12,528 nt of DNA from JBOGDS01 sp050743075. Lineage in GTDB: Bacteria; Actinomycetota; Actinomycetes; Jiangellales; Jiangellaceae. The stretch spans positions 1 to 12,528 of the forward strand of contig JBOGDS010000094.1 in the NCBI GenBank assembly GCA_050743075.1, written 5' to 3'. Below the pieces are notes generated by a model, which saw only the letters and a program-made list of their open reading frames with translations, was not told the DNA's origin and did no database searches. Shown one piece after another: positions 1-7,600 of this stretch. Within the stretch, counting starts at the first letter, position 1; each line of letters starts with the position of its first letter. Position numbers and translations under genes: made by a program.

Positions 1-1
1 G

Positions 2-37
2 CCCGCCGATGTCGCCGAGTTCCTCAAGAACCGCTGA
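2..37 (+). CDS. C-terminal end of an upstream gene (partial; possibly ffh)
   Basis: An open frame enters from the left edge and reads PADVAEFLKNR before a TGA at 35-37. Only 11 residues are visible, so the product cannot be recognised from sequence. In many actinomycetes the gene upstream of the rpsP block is ffh, the signal recognition particle GTPase. A short charged helical end would not conflict with that, but this is an inference from gene order only. The G/C-rich third positions (GCC, GAT, GTC, GCC, GAG, TTC, CTC, AAG, AAC, CGC) support real coding. Confidence 0.5.
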   Translation, partial: PADVAEFLKNR

Positions 38-57
38 CCTCCCCACCGCCCGCCGCT

Positions 58-143
58 CACCTGTTCGTTGATCACGTTCACCACCCTGACGGGGACATCA
101 CCAGGCACCGGAACCTGGTGAAGCACCTGTTCGCCTGGTGAAG
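58..143 (+). repeat. Short direct repeats in the leader of the amidohydrolase gene
   Basis: CACCTGTTCG occurs at 58-67 and 124-133. CCTGGTGAAG occurs at 114-123 and 134-143. The second pair interleaves with the first and with the dyad at 98-121, so this gene-free segment is internally repetitive. Function is unknown; slippage or duplication is as likely as a regulatory role. Confidence 0.5.
98..121 (+). terminator. Candidate hairpin after the upstream gene
   Basis: TCACCAGG (98-105) and CCTGGTGA (114-121) are perfect inverted copies separated by an 8-base loop. The hairpin lies about 60 bases after the upstream stop codon. There is no T-tract after it, so it would be an L-shaped actinobacterial-type terminator at best, or an operator dyad for the amidohydrolase gene. 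Confidence 0.35.
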
Positions 144-159
144 TGTTGAACGAGGGCGG

Positions 160-174
160 CCCGATACGGTCGGG
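160..174 (+). promoter_or_regulatory. Small hairpin with embedded TACGGT just before the amidohydrolase start
   Basis: CCCGA (160-164) and TCGGG (170-174) flank TACGG. The sequence TACGGT (165-170) resembles an actinobacterial -10 box. It would place the transcription start close to the ATG at 179, giving a leaderless mRNA. No good -35 box is visible, so the call is weak. Confidence 0.2.
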
Positions 175-178
175 TGGC

Positions 179-1267
179 ATGACCTCGGCGCTGCATGTGT
201 GTGGCGTCGTGCTGCCCGACCGGGAACACCGGGACCTGTGGGTCCGCGATGGACGCATCACGTTCGAACCGGTGCCCGGCGCCGAAACCGTCGGAAGCGG
301 CTGGATCCTGCCCGGCCTGGTCGACCTGCACTGCCACGTAGGCCTGGACTCCCGGGGCGCGGTCCTGGCGGAGGAGGCCGAGCGGCAGGCACTGGCCGAT
401 CGCGACGCCGGAGTTCTGTTGATCCGCGACGCCGGATCGGCCGCAGACACCCGCTGGGTGGACGACCGGGCCGACCTGCCGCGGATCGTGCGGGCCGGGC
501 GCCACATCGCGCGGACCAAGCGCTACATCCGCAATTACGGGTGGGAGATCGAGCCCGACGAGCTCATGGCCTACGTCGAGGCCGAGGCGGGGCGAGGCGA
601 CGGCTGGGTCAAGCTCGTCGGCGACTGGATCGACCGCGACCGCGGCGATCTCGGACCGTGCTGGCCTCGCGACGCGCTCGACGCCGCGATCGCCCGGGCG
701 CACGAGCTCGGCGCTCGCGTCACGGCACACGTGTTCGGCGAAGACGCGCTGGCGGACCTGCTCGCGGCCGGCATCGACGGCATCGAGCACGGCAGCGGGC
801 TCTCGCCGGATCTGATGGCGGTCATGGCGCAGCGCGGCGTCTCGATGGTGCCGACGCTGGTCAACATCGACAACTTCCAGACATACGCGGACCAGGGCGA
901 GTCCCGCTACCCGAGGTACGCGGCGCACATGCGCGCGCTGCACGCCCGCCGGTACGACAACGTGCGCACCGCCTACGAGGCTGGCGTGCCGATCTTCGCC
1001 GGCACCGACGCCGGCGGCGTGCTGCCGCACGGGCTGGTGGCGCGCGAGGTCCTGGAGCTGGTGCGCGCCGGCATTCCCGCCGTCGACGCCGTCGCGGCAG
1101 CGTCCTGGCAGGCCCGTTCCTACCTGCTCGGCGGCTCCGGAGCGCTCGGGGAGGGAGCGACCGCCGATCTGACGGTCTACCGCGCTGATCCGACGGTCGA
1201 ACCGGCCACGCTCCTGGATCCGGTGCGAATCGTCCTGCGCGGGCGAGTCGTCGAGCCCGGAAACTGA
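179..1267 (+). CDS. Amidohydrolase family protein (imidazolonepropionase-like)
   Basis: A 362-residue metal-dependent hydrolase of the amidohydrolase superfamily, probably cytoplasmic; the substrate is unknown. It has a short N-terminal beta domain, then the metal-binding HCH at residues 51-53 (in VDLHCHVGLD). Lys145 lies in GWVKLVGDW and could be the carboxylated bridging lysine. His184 is in VTAHVF, His204 in GIEHGSG, and the catalytic Asp277 in FAGTDAGG. The C-terminal beta sheet (TADLTVYRADP) completes the fold. The spacing fits the imidazolonepropionase / Xaa-Pro dipeptidase-like branch, whose members include hydrolases of amino acid derivatives. I chose the ATG at 179 because the usual family start lies shortly before the first beta strand. 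A GTG at 143 would add 12 unlikely residues. It is followed after 49 bases by the ArsR gene on the same strand, which has its own promoter signals. Confidence 0.85.
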   Translation: MTSALHVCGVVLPDREHRDLWVRDGRITFEPVPGAETVGSGWILPGLVDLHCHVGLDSRGAVLAEEAERQALADRDAGVLLIRDAGSAADTRWVDDRADLPRIVRAGRHIARTKRYIRNYGWEIEPDELMAYVEAEAGRGDGWVKLVGDWIDRDRGDLGPCWPRDALDAAIARAHELGARVTAHVFGEDALADLLAAGIDGIEHGSGLSPDLMAVMAQRGVSMVPTLVNIDNFQTYADQGESRYPRYAAHMRALHARRYDNVRTAYEAGVPIFAGTDAGGVLPHGLVAREVLELVRAGIPAVDAVAAASWQARSYLLGGSGALGEGATADLTVYRADPTVEPATLLDPVRIVLRGRVVEPGN

Positions 1268-1284
1268 TCCTAGAGAAGTCCTGC

Positions 1285-1298
1285 GCAAGAGTTCTTGC
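1285..1298 (+). promoter_or_regulatory. Perfect 14-bp dyad, candidate operator of the ArsR regulator
   Basis: GCAAGA (1285-1290) and TCTTGC (1293-1298) form a perfect inverted repeat with a 2-base centre. It lies 18 bases before the regulator's GTG and just upstream of a -10-like TATCTT. A dimeric winged-helix protein could bind here and block its own promoter. The placement is seen in the sequence; binding is inferred. Confidence 0.5.
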
Positions 1299-1304
1299 TA
1301 AAGC

Positions 1305-1310
1305 TATCTT
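1305..1310 (+). promoter_or_regulatory. Candidate -10 box for a leaderless arsR-type transcript
   Basis: TATCTT ends six bases before the GTG at 1317, so transcription would begin at or near the start codon. No Shine-Dalgarno sequence precedes that GTG, which fits a leaderless mRNA, a common arrangement in actinobacteria. No clear -35 box is visible; the dyad at 1285-1298 occupies the spacer region. Confidence 0.4.
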
Positions 1311-1316
1311 TCGTGT

Positions 1317-1904
1317 GTGCCGGAGAAAGAGCCGCCCACTCTGCGGATCACCGATCCGCAGAGCATCCGAGCGCTGGCCCATCCGCTGCGGCTGCAGCTC
1401 ATCGACGTGCTGGGCGAAGAGCCCGAACTGACCGCCACCCGATGCGCCGAGCTCACCGGCGAGAGCGTCGCCAGCTGCTCGTTCCACCTGCGCATGCTCG
1501 CCAAGTACGGCTACGTCGAGCCAGGGGAGAGGCGCGGCCGGGAGAAGCCGTGGCGGCTGGTGAGCAGTAGGCAGGACATGAGGCCCGACGTCGACGACGC
1601 CGCCTCGGTCCGGGCGGTGGAGGCTCTGGCCGCGGTGGTCGTCGAACGTGAGGCCGCGCGCACGCTCGGATGGCTGCGCCGCATGCCCAACGAGGCTCCA
1701 GACTGGGTCGACGCGTCCACGATCAGCAGGTCGTCGTTCTGGGCGACGGCGGAGGAGCTGGCCGAGGTCAGCGCGACGCTGCAGGCGATCGCCGAGCGGT
1801 TCGCCGGGCGATGGGAGAAGCCCGGCGAGCGTCCGGAGGGCGCCCGTCCGGTCCGGGTGTTCGCGACTGCCATGCCCGATGCCGAGCAGGAGACCGCACG
1901 GTGA
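1317..1904 (+). CDS. ArsR-type winged helix-turn-helix transcriptional regulator
   Basis: A 195-residue regulator. The winged-helix DNA-binding domain fills about residues 11-85: IRALAHPLRLQLIDVLGEEPELTATRCAELTG is the typical ArsR/HTH_20 opening. The segment around ESVASCSFHLRMLAKYGYVE (49-68) is the recognition helix and entry to the wing, followed by RGREKPWRLV. The two cysteines (43 and 54) are not arranged as the ELCVC metal site of classical ArsR/SmtB proteins, so metal sensing is not indicated. The C-terminal half (about 90-180) is helical, with no family I recognise, and may dimerise or sense a ligand. In actinomycetes such proteins are often encoded immediately before an MFS exporter and repress it. 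Here the downstream MFS gene is broken, so the regulator has lost its obvious target. The GTG start at 1317 is supported by the upstream -10 box. Confidence 0.85.
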   Translation: MPEKEPPTLRITDPQSIRALAHPLRLQLIDVLGEEPELTATRCAELTGESVASCSFHLRMLAKYGYVEPGERRGREKPWRLVSSRQDMRPDVDDAASVRAVEALAAVVVEREAARTLGWLRRMPNEAPDWVDASTISRSSFWATAEELAEVSATLQAIAERFAGRWEKPGERPEGARPVRVFATAMPDAEQETAR

Positions 1905-2333
1905 GCGCGCTCACGGTCCGGGCTTCCGCCGGCTCTTCCTGGCCTGGACGTTCAGCAACGTCGGCAACAGCGCGCTCTACCTCACCATGGCGATGTGGGC
2001 GAAGGACCTCACCGGCAGCGACTCGGCCACCGGGTTGGTGTTCCTCGCCCTACGCCTGCCCGTCTTCCTCTCCCCGCTGACCGGCCAGCTCGCCGACCGG
2101 GTCTCCCGCAAGCGGCTCGTGGTCGTGACGAACGCGCTTGCCGCCCGCAGATGCTCGCCGCCGCAGTCGGCGCCGGCCTGATCCTGATGGTCGACCATCG
2201 CGTCATCGTCCTCGCCGCGAGCGTGTCCGTGCTGGCGTGCGCCGTCGCCGCAGCGCTGGGGCGGTCCTCGACGGGGACAGTGGATGCGCTGCCTGCGGGC
2301 GAAGCGAGCATCCCCGTCGAGCCTGTACACTGA
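1879..2333 (+). pseudogene. MFS transporter remnant (N-terminal and C-terminal pieces only)
   Basis: Two pieces of a major facilitator transporter survive in different frames. The first (about 1879-2150) reads FRRLFLAWTFSNVGNSALYL (TM1), then TM2 and a motif-A-like loop, LTGQLADRVSRKRLV. It shifts out of frame near 2150 and stops at 2181. The second (2151-2333) begins MLAAAVGAGLILMVDHRVIV and has one or two hydrophobic helices plus a short tail, like the last helices of the same family. A complete MFS protein has about 400 residues; only about 150 remain, so roughly the central eight to ten helices are missing. The start is uncertain. The expected GTG at 1901, overlapping the ArsR stop as GTGA, is out of frame with the MFS sequence, and the in-frame ATG at 1879 lacks a Shine-Dalgarno sequence. 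A second small frameshift near 1915 is therefore possible. The remnant ends where the rpsP promoter begins. Confidence 0.75.
2326..2331 (+). promoter_or_regulatory. Candidate -10 box of the rpsP operon
   Basis: TACACT, preceded by TG, fits an actinobacterial -10 element and would start transcription near 2338, giving a leader of about 124 bases before rpsP. It lies within the last codons of the MFS remnant. The bases after it closely resemble those after the rplS -10 candidate (8789-8794). No clear -35 box was found. Confidence 0.4.
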
Positions 2334-2371
2334 CGCGCTGAACCGGCGCGCGTGCGGCCCTCTCACCCACG

Positions 2372-2394
2372 GGCGTCGGTCAACCCGAGACGCC
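2372..2394 (+). promoter_or_regulatory. Stem-loop in the rpsP leader
   Basis: GGCGTC (2372-2377) and GACGCC (2389-2394) form a perfect stem around an 11-base loop, 68 bases before the rpsP start. Leaders of ribosomal protein operons often carry autoregulatory structures, but no known class is recognised here. Confidence 0.3.
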
Positions 2395-2461
2395 GATGCC
2401 GGAACCCCCACCCTGCGACGGCGGCTCACCCGTCATCCATGACTCAGGAGCCTCCACACCC

Positions 2462-3085
2462 GTGGCTGTCAAGATCAAGCTCAAGCGGATGGGCAAGATC
2501 CGCAACCCGCAGTACCGCATCATCGTCGCCGATGCCCGCACCAAGCGCGACGGTCGCGCCATCGAGCAGATCGGGAAGTACCACCCGAAGGAGGAGCCGA
2601 GCCTGATCCAGGTCGACTCCGAGCGGGCCCGGTACTGGCTCGGTGTGGGCGCGCAGCCGACCGAGCCGGTGCTCGCGATCCTCAAGGTCACCGGCGACTG
2701 GCAGAAGTTCAAGGGCCTGCCCGGGGCCGAGGGCACCCTCAAGGTCAAGGAGCCTGCGGCGGAGAAGCGGGCGCGGTTCGACGCGGCGCTCTCGCAGGCG
2801 CACGGCGAGGCGAAGGCCGAGGCGACCACGCCCAAGAAGCGGGCGAAGAAGGCCGCCGCGAAGCCGGAGAAGGCAGCCGTGACGGCTCCGGAAGCTCCAG
2901 AGACGACGCCGGAAGCCGTGCCAGCCGAGAAGCCGGCCAAGAAGGCCGCTGCCAAGAAGGCCGCTGCCAAGAAGGCCGCACCGGCCAAGGCCGCCGAGCC
3001 GGCCGAGCGGGCCGCCGAGCGGGCTGCCGAGCGGGCTGCCGAGCCGGCTGCCGACGAGGCCGGCGAGCCCAGCCCGGAGGCATGA
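2462..3085 (+). CDS. rpsP: 30S ribosomal protein S16 with a long Ala/Lys/Glu C-terminal extension
   Basis: A 207-residue S16, an essential component of the 30S subunit body. The core is unmistakable: AVKIKLKRMGKIRNPQYRII, then DARTKRDGRAIEQIGKYHP and YWLGVGAQPTEPVLAILKVTGDW, ending near residue 85. Bacterial S16 is usually about 80-90 residues; actinobacterial forms carry tails, and this one adds about 120 residues. The tail has AKKA-type repeats followed by ERAA repeats and an acidic end, so it is low-complexity and probably disordered or partly helical. The GTG at 2462 is chosen because the family begins directly at VAVKIK, and AGGAG at 2446-2450 is correctly placed. An in-frame ATG at 2396 would add 22 unrelated residues. 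It is the first gene of the rpsP-khpA-rimM-trmD operon. Confidence 0.96.
   Translation: MAVKIKLKRMGKIRNPQYRIIVADARTKRDGRAIEQIGKYHPKEEPSLIQVDSERARYWLGVGAQPTEPVLAILKVTGDWQKFKGLPGAEGTLKVKEPAAEKRARFDAALSQAHGEAKAEATTPKKRAKKAAAKPEKAAVTAPEAPETTPEAVPAEKPAKKAAAKKAAAKKAAPAKAAEPAERAAERAAERAAEPAADEAGEPSPEA
2939..3049 (+). repeat. Coding tandem repeats in the S16 tail
   Basis: Two perfect 15-base units encoding KKAAA (2939-2953 and 2954-2968) are followed by a partial third. Further on, four 12-base units encode AERA, AERA, AERA and AEPA (3002-3049). Near-identical codons between units indicate recent expansion by slippage or unequal recombination, so tail length probably varies among close relatives. 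Confidence 0.8.
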
Positions 3086-3089
3086 CGCC

Positions 3090-3326
3090 GTGCTCGCCGA
3101 GGCGCTCGAGCACCTCGTCAAGGGCATCGTCGACCATCCCGACGACGTCAGCGTCCGCAGCCGTGAGCAGCGGCGCGGCCGGCTGCTCGAGGTCCACGTG
3201 CATCCCGACGACCTCGGCAAGGTCATCGGGCGTGGCGGTCGCACGGCCACGGCGTTCCGCACCGTCATGGGTGCGTTGGCCGGCGGCGGGGTGCGGATCG
3301 ACTTCGTCGACGTCGACGGCCGCTAG
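3090..3326 (+). CDS. khpA: KH-domain RNA-binding protein KhpA
   Basis: A 78-residue single KH-domain protein (YlqC/KhpA family). It binds RNA in the cytoplasm and in other bacteria partners KhpB/Jag, affecting cell division and ribosome or RNA homeostasis. The opening LAEALEHLVKGIVDHPDDV is typical, and the KH loop GRGG is at residues 47-50, within DDLGKVIGRGGRTATAFRTV. The length matches the family. It starts four bases after the rpsP stop, so it is co-transcribed and probably translationally coupled to rpsP. Its place between rpsP and rimM is standard in actinobacteria. Confidence 0.92.
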   Translation: MLAEALEHLVKGIVDHPDDVSVRSREQRRGRLLEVHVHPDDLGKVIGRGGRTATAFRTVMGALAGGGVRIDFVDVDGR

Positions 3327-3356
3327 ACCCGCGGGACGAGCGAAGGAGCCGCAAGG

Positions 3357-3890
3357 GTGCTGGTGACGGTGGGTCGGATCGGGCGGGCCCACGGCATCCG
3401 GGGCGAGGTCAGCGTGGACGTGCGCACCGACTCCCCGGAGGTGCGGTTCGCCATCGGAACCCGGCTGCCGACCGAGCCGGCCACTGCAGGTCCGCTCACG
3501 GTCGGCCACACCCGATGGCACTCGGGCCGGCTGCTGGTGCAGTTTGACGGCGTCGGCGACCGCAACCGGGCCGAGGGCCTTCGTGGCGTGCTGCTGCTCG
3601 CGGAGGTGGACGACGAGGCTCGTCCGGACGATCCGGACGAGTACTTCGACCATCACCTGGTGGGCCTCGCCGTCGTGACCGTCGACGGCAGCGACGTCGG
3701 TCGCGTGGCAGAAGTCCTGCACCTGCCCGGCCAGGACCTGCTGGCGGTGCGCCGTCCGGACGCGACCGAGGTTCTGGTGCCCTTCGTCACCGAGATCGTT
3801 CCCGACGTCGACATCGCGGCTGGGCGCGTCGTCGTCCAACCGCCACCCGGGCTGCTCGACCCGGCCGAGGTTGACGAGGCGTCGCCATGA
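3357..3890 (+). CDS. rimM: Ribosome maturation factor RimM
   Basis: A 177-residue 16S rRNA processing factor that binds S19 and helps assemble the 30S head. The N-terminal RimM barrel carries the signature GRIGRAHGIRGE (6-17). The C-terminal PRC-barrel begins at DEYFDHHLVGL (about 94-104), with DLLAVRR and VLVPFVTEIVPDVD following. The length is normal. GAAGGAG at 3342-3348 lies eight bases before the GTG at 3357 and fixes this start. The stop overlaps the trmD start as ATGA, indicating translational coupling. Confidence 0.95.
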   Translation: MLVTVGRIGRAHGIRGEVSVDVRTDSPEVRFAIGTRLPTEPATAGPLTVGHTRWHSGRLLVQFDGVGDRNRAEGLRGVLLLAEVDDEARPDDPDEYFDHHLVGLAVVTVDGSDVGRVAEVLHLPGQDLLAVRRPDATEVLVPFVTEIVPDVDIAAGRVVVQPPPGLLDPAEVDEASP

Positions 3891-4657
3891 GAGTCGACGT
3901 CATCACGATCTTCCCCGAGTACTTGCGGCCGCTCAACCTGTCCCTGGTCGGTAAGGCCCGCGAGTCCGGCGTCCTGCAGGTTCATGTCCACGACCTGCGC
4001 GACTGGACCGGGGACCGGCACCGCAGCGTCGACGACACGCCGTACGGCGGTGGTGCCGGCATGGTCATGCGGCCCGACGTGTGGGGCGCCGCCCTGGACG
4101 GCGTCGTGCCGGTCGACGCCGCGCCGCCGCCGCGTCTGCTGGTGCCGGCGCCGTCCGGGCGGCCGTTCGACCAGTCGTACGCACACGATCTGGCGCTGGC
4201 GCCCTGGATGGTGATCGCCTGCGGCCGGTACGAGGGCATCGACGCCCGGATGGAGGACGAGGCGGCCACCCGGATGTCGGTGGAGGAGATCTCCCTCGGC
4301 GACTACGTGCTGAACGGTGGCGAGGCCGCCGCACTGGTGGTCGTCGAGGCTGTCGCCCGCCTCCTGCCCGGCGTCGTCGGCAACCCGGACTCGCTGGTCG
4401 AGGAGTCCCATGGCGACGACGGGCTGCTGGAGTACCCGGTCTACACCAAGCCGGCCTCGTGGCGCGGTCGCGAAGTGCCGGACGTCCTGCTCTCCGGACA
4501 TCACGCGGCGGTCGCCCGCTGGCGCCGTGACCAGGCACTGCGCCGCACCGCCGAGCGACGGCCGGACCTCCTGGATCGGCTCGACCCGGCCACGCTGGAC
4601 GAGCGCGACCGAGCCGTGCTGGCCGAGCTCGGCTGGCCGCCGCCGACGGCCGGCTAG
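3887..4657 (+). CDS. trmD: tRNA (guanine-N1)-methyltransferase TrmD
   Basis: A 256-residue SPOUT-class enzyme that uses S-adenosylmethionine to make m1G37 next to the anticodon, preventing +1 frameshifts. Visible signatures are MRVDVITIFPEYL at the N-terminus, DDTPYGGGAGM (49-59), CGRYEGIDAR (112-121) and SLGDYVLNGGE (136-146), which form the trefoil-knot cofactor site. GLLEYPVYTKP and VLLSGHHAAVARWRRDQAL follow in the C-terminal tRNA-binding domain. At the position of the catalytic Asp of E. coli TrmD (Asp169, in an EDSF context) this protein appears to have Glu173, in EESH; see findings. The ATG overlaps the rimM stop. The TAG stop is shared, as CTAG, with the convergent regulator gene, so there is no intergenic terminator. 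Confidence 0.96.
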   Translation: MRVDVITIFPEYLRPLNLSLVGKARESGVLQVHVHDLRDWTGDRHRSVDDTPYGGGAGMVMRPDVWGAALDGVVPVDAAPPPRLLVPAPSGRPFDQSYAHDLALAPWMVIACGRYEGIDARMEDEAATRMSVEEISLGDYVLNGGEAAALVVVEAVARLLPGVVGNPDSLVEESHGDDGLLEYPVYTKPASWRGREVPDVLLSGHHAAVARWRRDQALRRTAERRPDLLDRLDPATLDERDRAVLAELGWPPPTAG

Positions 4658-7600
4658 CGAACCGGCGCGTCGAGCATGCCGCGACGGTGCGCGATCGTGA
4701 CGGCCTCGGTCCGGCCCGACGCGCCCAGCTTGGCCAGGATGTTCGAGACGTGGACGCTCGCCGTCTTCTCGGCGATGTACAGCTGCTGACCGATCTGGCG
4801 GTTGGTGCGGCCCTCGGCCAGCAGGGCGAGCACCTCGCGTTCGCGGGCGGTGAGCAGCGCGGCACCGTCGGCGGGTTTCGCGCCGGCGATGCCGGCGTCG
4901 AGGCGGCCGCGGCGCACCAGCGCCTCCACGGCCTCGCGGAGCGGGTCGGCGCCGAGGGTGACGGCCGTCTCGTGCGCTGCCGCGGCCGCGGCAGCCGCCT
5001 CGTCCCGCCGGTCGGTCCCGAGTAGCGCCTCCGCGAGGCGCCAGCGCGATCTCGCGACCTCGTAGCTGTGGCCGTAGCCGAACTCCTCGACGCAGCGCCG
5101 CCACAGCTCGACGTCGAATGCACCCGCGACCCGGCTGTGCTCGGCCTCGGCCCGCAGCAACCAGGCCCGCCCCTCCGGGCCGAGGGTCCCCCCGCGCGGG
5201 CTGCCCTCCTTCGCGGTGGTCCGGGCATGCGCGAGCAAGCGTGCGCCGGCCTCGGTCGCTGCCTCCAGCGCTGCGTCGTCGTGGATTAACCGAGCATGTT
5301 CGGCGAGGTCGCCGGCTGCCGCCAGGCCGACAGCGGACATCCAGACGCCGCCGAGAAAGTGCGGCCATGCGTCTTCGACGTACCGCAGCGCCCGCTCGCC
5401 GAGATCGAGGGCGGCGGGCAGATCGCCGCGCCAGCGCAGCAGCTCCGAGCCGCAACCGCCGGCCACCATCGCGATCAACGGGTCGTAGTGCCAGGCCTTC
5501 TCGAGCTGGGTGACCGTGGCCTGCCCGGCCCGCTGGCCGCGGGCCGCGGCCACGTAGAGCGACGACGCCGTCAGCCGCGCGGCCATGACGTCCGGCGGCC
5601 GGTGCGTCCCGGTGGCGCCGGCCCGCCGGGCAGCCGAGACGCTGCCGCCCCAGTCACCGGCCACGTACCTGGCCACGACCTGCAGGACCTGCAGCTCCAG
5701 GCCGTACGGGCTCCAGGCCAGGCCGGTGGCCAGGCATCGCTCCACCGCGGCGTCGAGCAGCCGCAGCGCGTGGTCGACATCGCCGGCGTCGTACCGCTCG
5801 GCCGCGAGGTTGTACGAGACCCGCATCTCGGTGGGCAGGTCGCCGGACTCCTGCGCCAGCTCGCGTGCCCGCGCCAGCATCTCGGCGCCGGTGCTGGTCA
5901 TGCCTTCGCGGTTCTCCAGGAACGCAAGCGACACCAAGGCGTCGGCCTCGGCGCCAGCGCTGCCGATCTCGATCGCCTCGGCGCGGGCGCGCTCGGCATA
6001 CTTGCGGGCCTCGTCCTGACGGTCGAGGGCGGACAGGGCGCGCGCCGCCGTCGCTGCGGACCAGGCAGACGGCGCGGTGGGCTTGTCGCTCGCCCGGGCG
6101 GCGAAGTGCAGCGACTCCTCCGCGGCTGCCAGCGCGTGCTCGGGGTGGTCGTTGCTGAGCAGATGCAGTGCCCGCTTGTGGTGTACGGCCGCAGCGCGCA
6201 ACGGTTCTGCGTCCGGCGGGAGCCGAGCCGCGGCAGCATCGGCAAGCGCTGCCGCGCGGGAGTTCTCGCCCGCCCGGCTGGCCATCGCCGCGGCCCGCAG
6301 ACCGACCCGCACGGTGTCGGCGCCGGCACGTTCCTCGGCGTCGTCGACCGCATCCCATAGCTGGAGCACGAGCTCGAGATGCCGCCACGCCTCGGCGGGG
6401 GCATGCAGCTTCTCGGCCTCGTCTGCCGCGCGCACCGAGGCCGTGAGCGCGCCCGGCATGTCATGGCTTTCCATCCGGTGATGCGCAAGCTCGGCGGCAG
6501 AGCCCAGCGGTACCCGGTCGTCCGCCGACCCGTCGATGAGCCGGGCGTAGGTCGCGTGCAGCCGGACCCGTTCGCCGGGCAGCAAGTCACCGTAGACGGC
6601 CTCGCCGAGCAACGCGTGCCGGAACGCGTACCGTTCGCCATTCTCCGCCACCAGGACGTAGTGGGCCGCGGCCTCGCGCAATGTCGATTCCAAGTCCGGG
6701 GGGGCCAGGTCCGTCGCACCGGCCAGGAGCTCGTGACTGACCCTGCGCCCGGCCACCGAGGCAACGCGCACCACCAGTTGCGCGGTCGACGAGAGTTGCT
6801 CCAGCCGTGTCAGCAACACGTCGGCGAGTGGTGCAGGCAGCAGGTGGGTGTCATGCGACCCGCTGGCGTGGAGCAGCTCCTGGGCGTAGTACGCGTTGCC
6901 CTCGGAGCGGTCGAGGATCCGCCGGACCGTGACCTCGTCGACCGGGGCGCCGCGTAGCGCCGCGAGATAGTGGCCCATCTCGTCGACGTCGAACGGTCTG
7001 AGCTCCAGCCGCTCGACCACGGGCAAACGCACCAGCTGAGCGACCAGTGGACGTAGCGGATGGCGGCGGTGGAGGTCGTCGGAGCGGTAGCTGCCCACAA
7101 TGAGCAGGCGCTCCGCCCGCATCCGCCCGAGCAGGAATGCGAGCAGGTCGCGGGTGGACTGGTCGGCCCAGTGCAGATCCTCGAGCACGAGCAGCACCGG
7201 TTCGGCGCTGTCGGTACCCGCCCTGGCCAGCATGCCGGCGACGGCGTCGAAGAGCTGAAGCTGGCTGACGTCGCCACCCGGCGCCGGACCGGCGTCGAGC
7301 TCCACGCCTTGCCAGCCGCCCGGTGTCTCGCCCCCGCCGGCGACCGTCAGCGGCCGCAGCGCCTCGGTGAACGGCAGGTACGGCAGGCCGACGCCGCCGA
7401 CGTCGATGCAGTGGCCGACCAGCACCGTTGCCCCTGTCCGGGCAGCGCGATCCGTGACCTCGGCGAGCAGGCGAGTCTTGCCGACGCCGGCATCGCCCGA
7501 GACGAGCACGGCACCGGGCTCGCCGCGCCCGGCCCGCTCAAGCGCCTCGGTGAGCACCTGCACCTCGCGAGCCCGGCCGACGAGCGGTGTGTCGAAGTCA

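Noticed and set aside
98..1288. A 396-codon minus-strand open frame opposite the amidohydrolase gene
   Set aside because: It mirrors a real gene in GC-rich DNA, where the complementary frame stays open. It has no recognisable domain, and the plus-strand protein has clear metal-site motifs.
2396..2461. Upstream in-frame ATG extending S16 by 22 residues
   Set aside because: The extension is Pro/Gly/Ser-rich and unlike any S16 start; the GTG at 2462 has a Shine-Dalgarno site and matches the family N-terminus.
3653..5455. A 600-codon minus-strand open frame across trmD and the end of the LAL gene
   Set aside because: The translation is Arg-rich low-complexity sequence without motifs; it is a shadow of trmD and an out-of-frame reading of the LAL gene.
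5000..7000. Possible frameshift or fusion within the very long LAL regulator
   Set aside because: The frame is continuous from Walker A to the C-terminal helix-turn-helix, and about 1000 residues is normal for this class.
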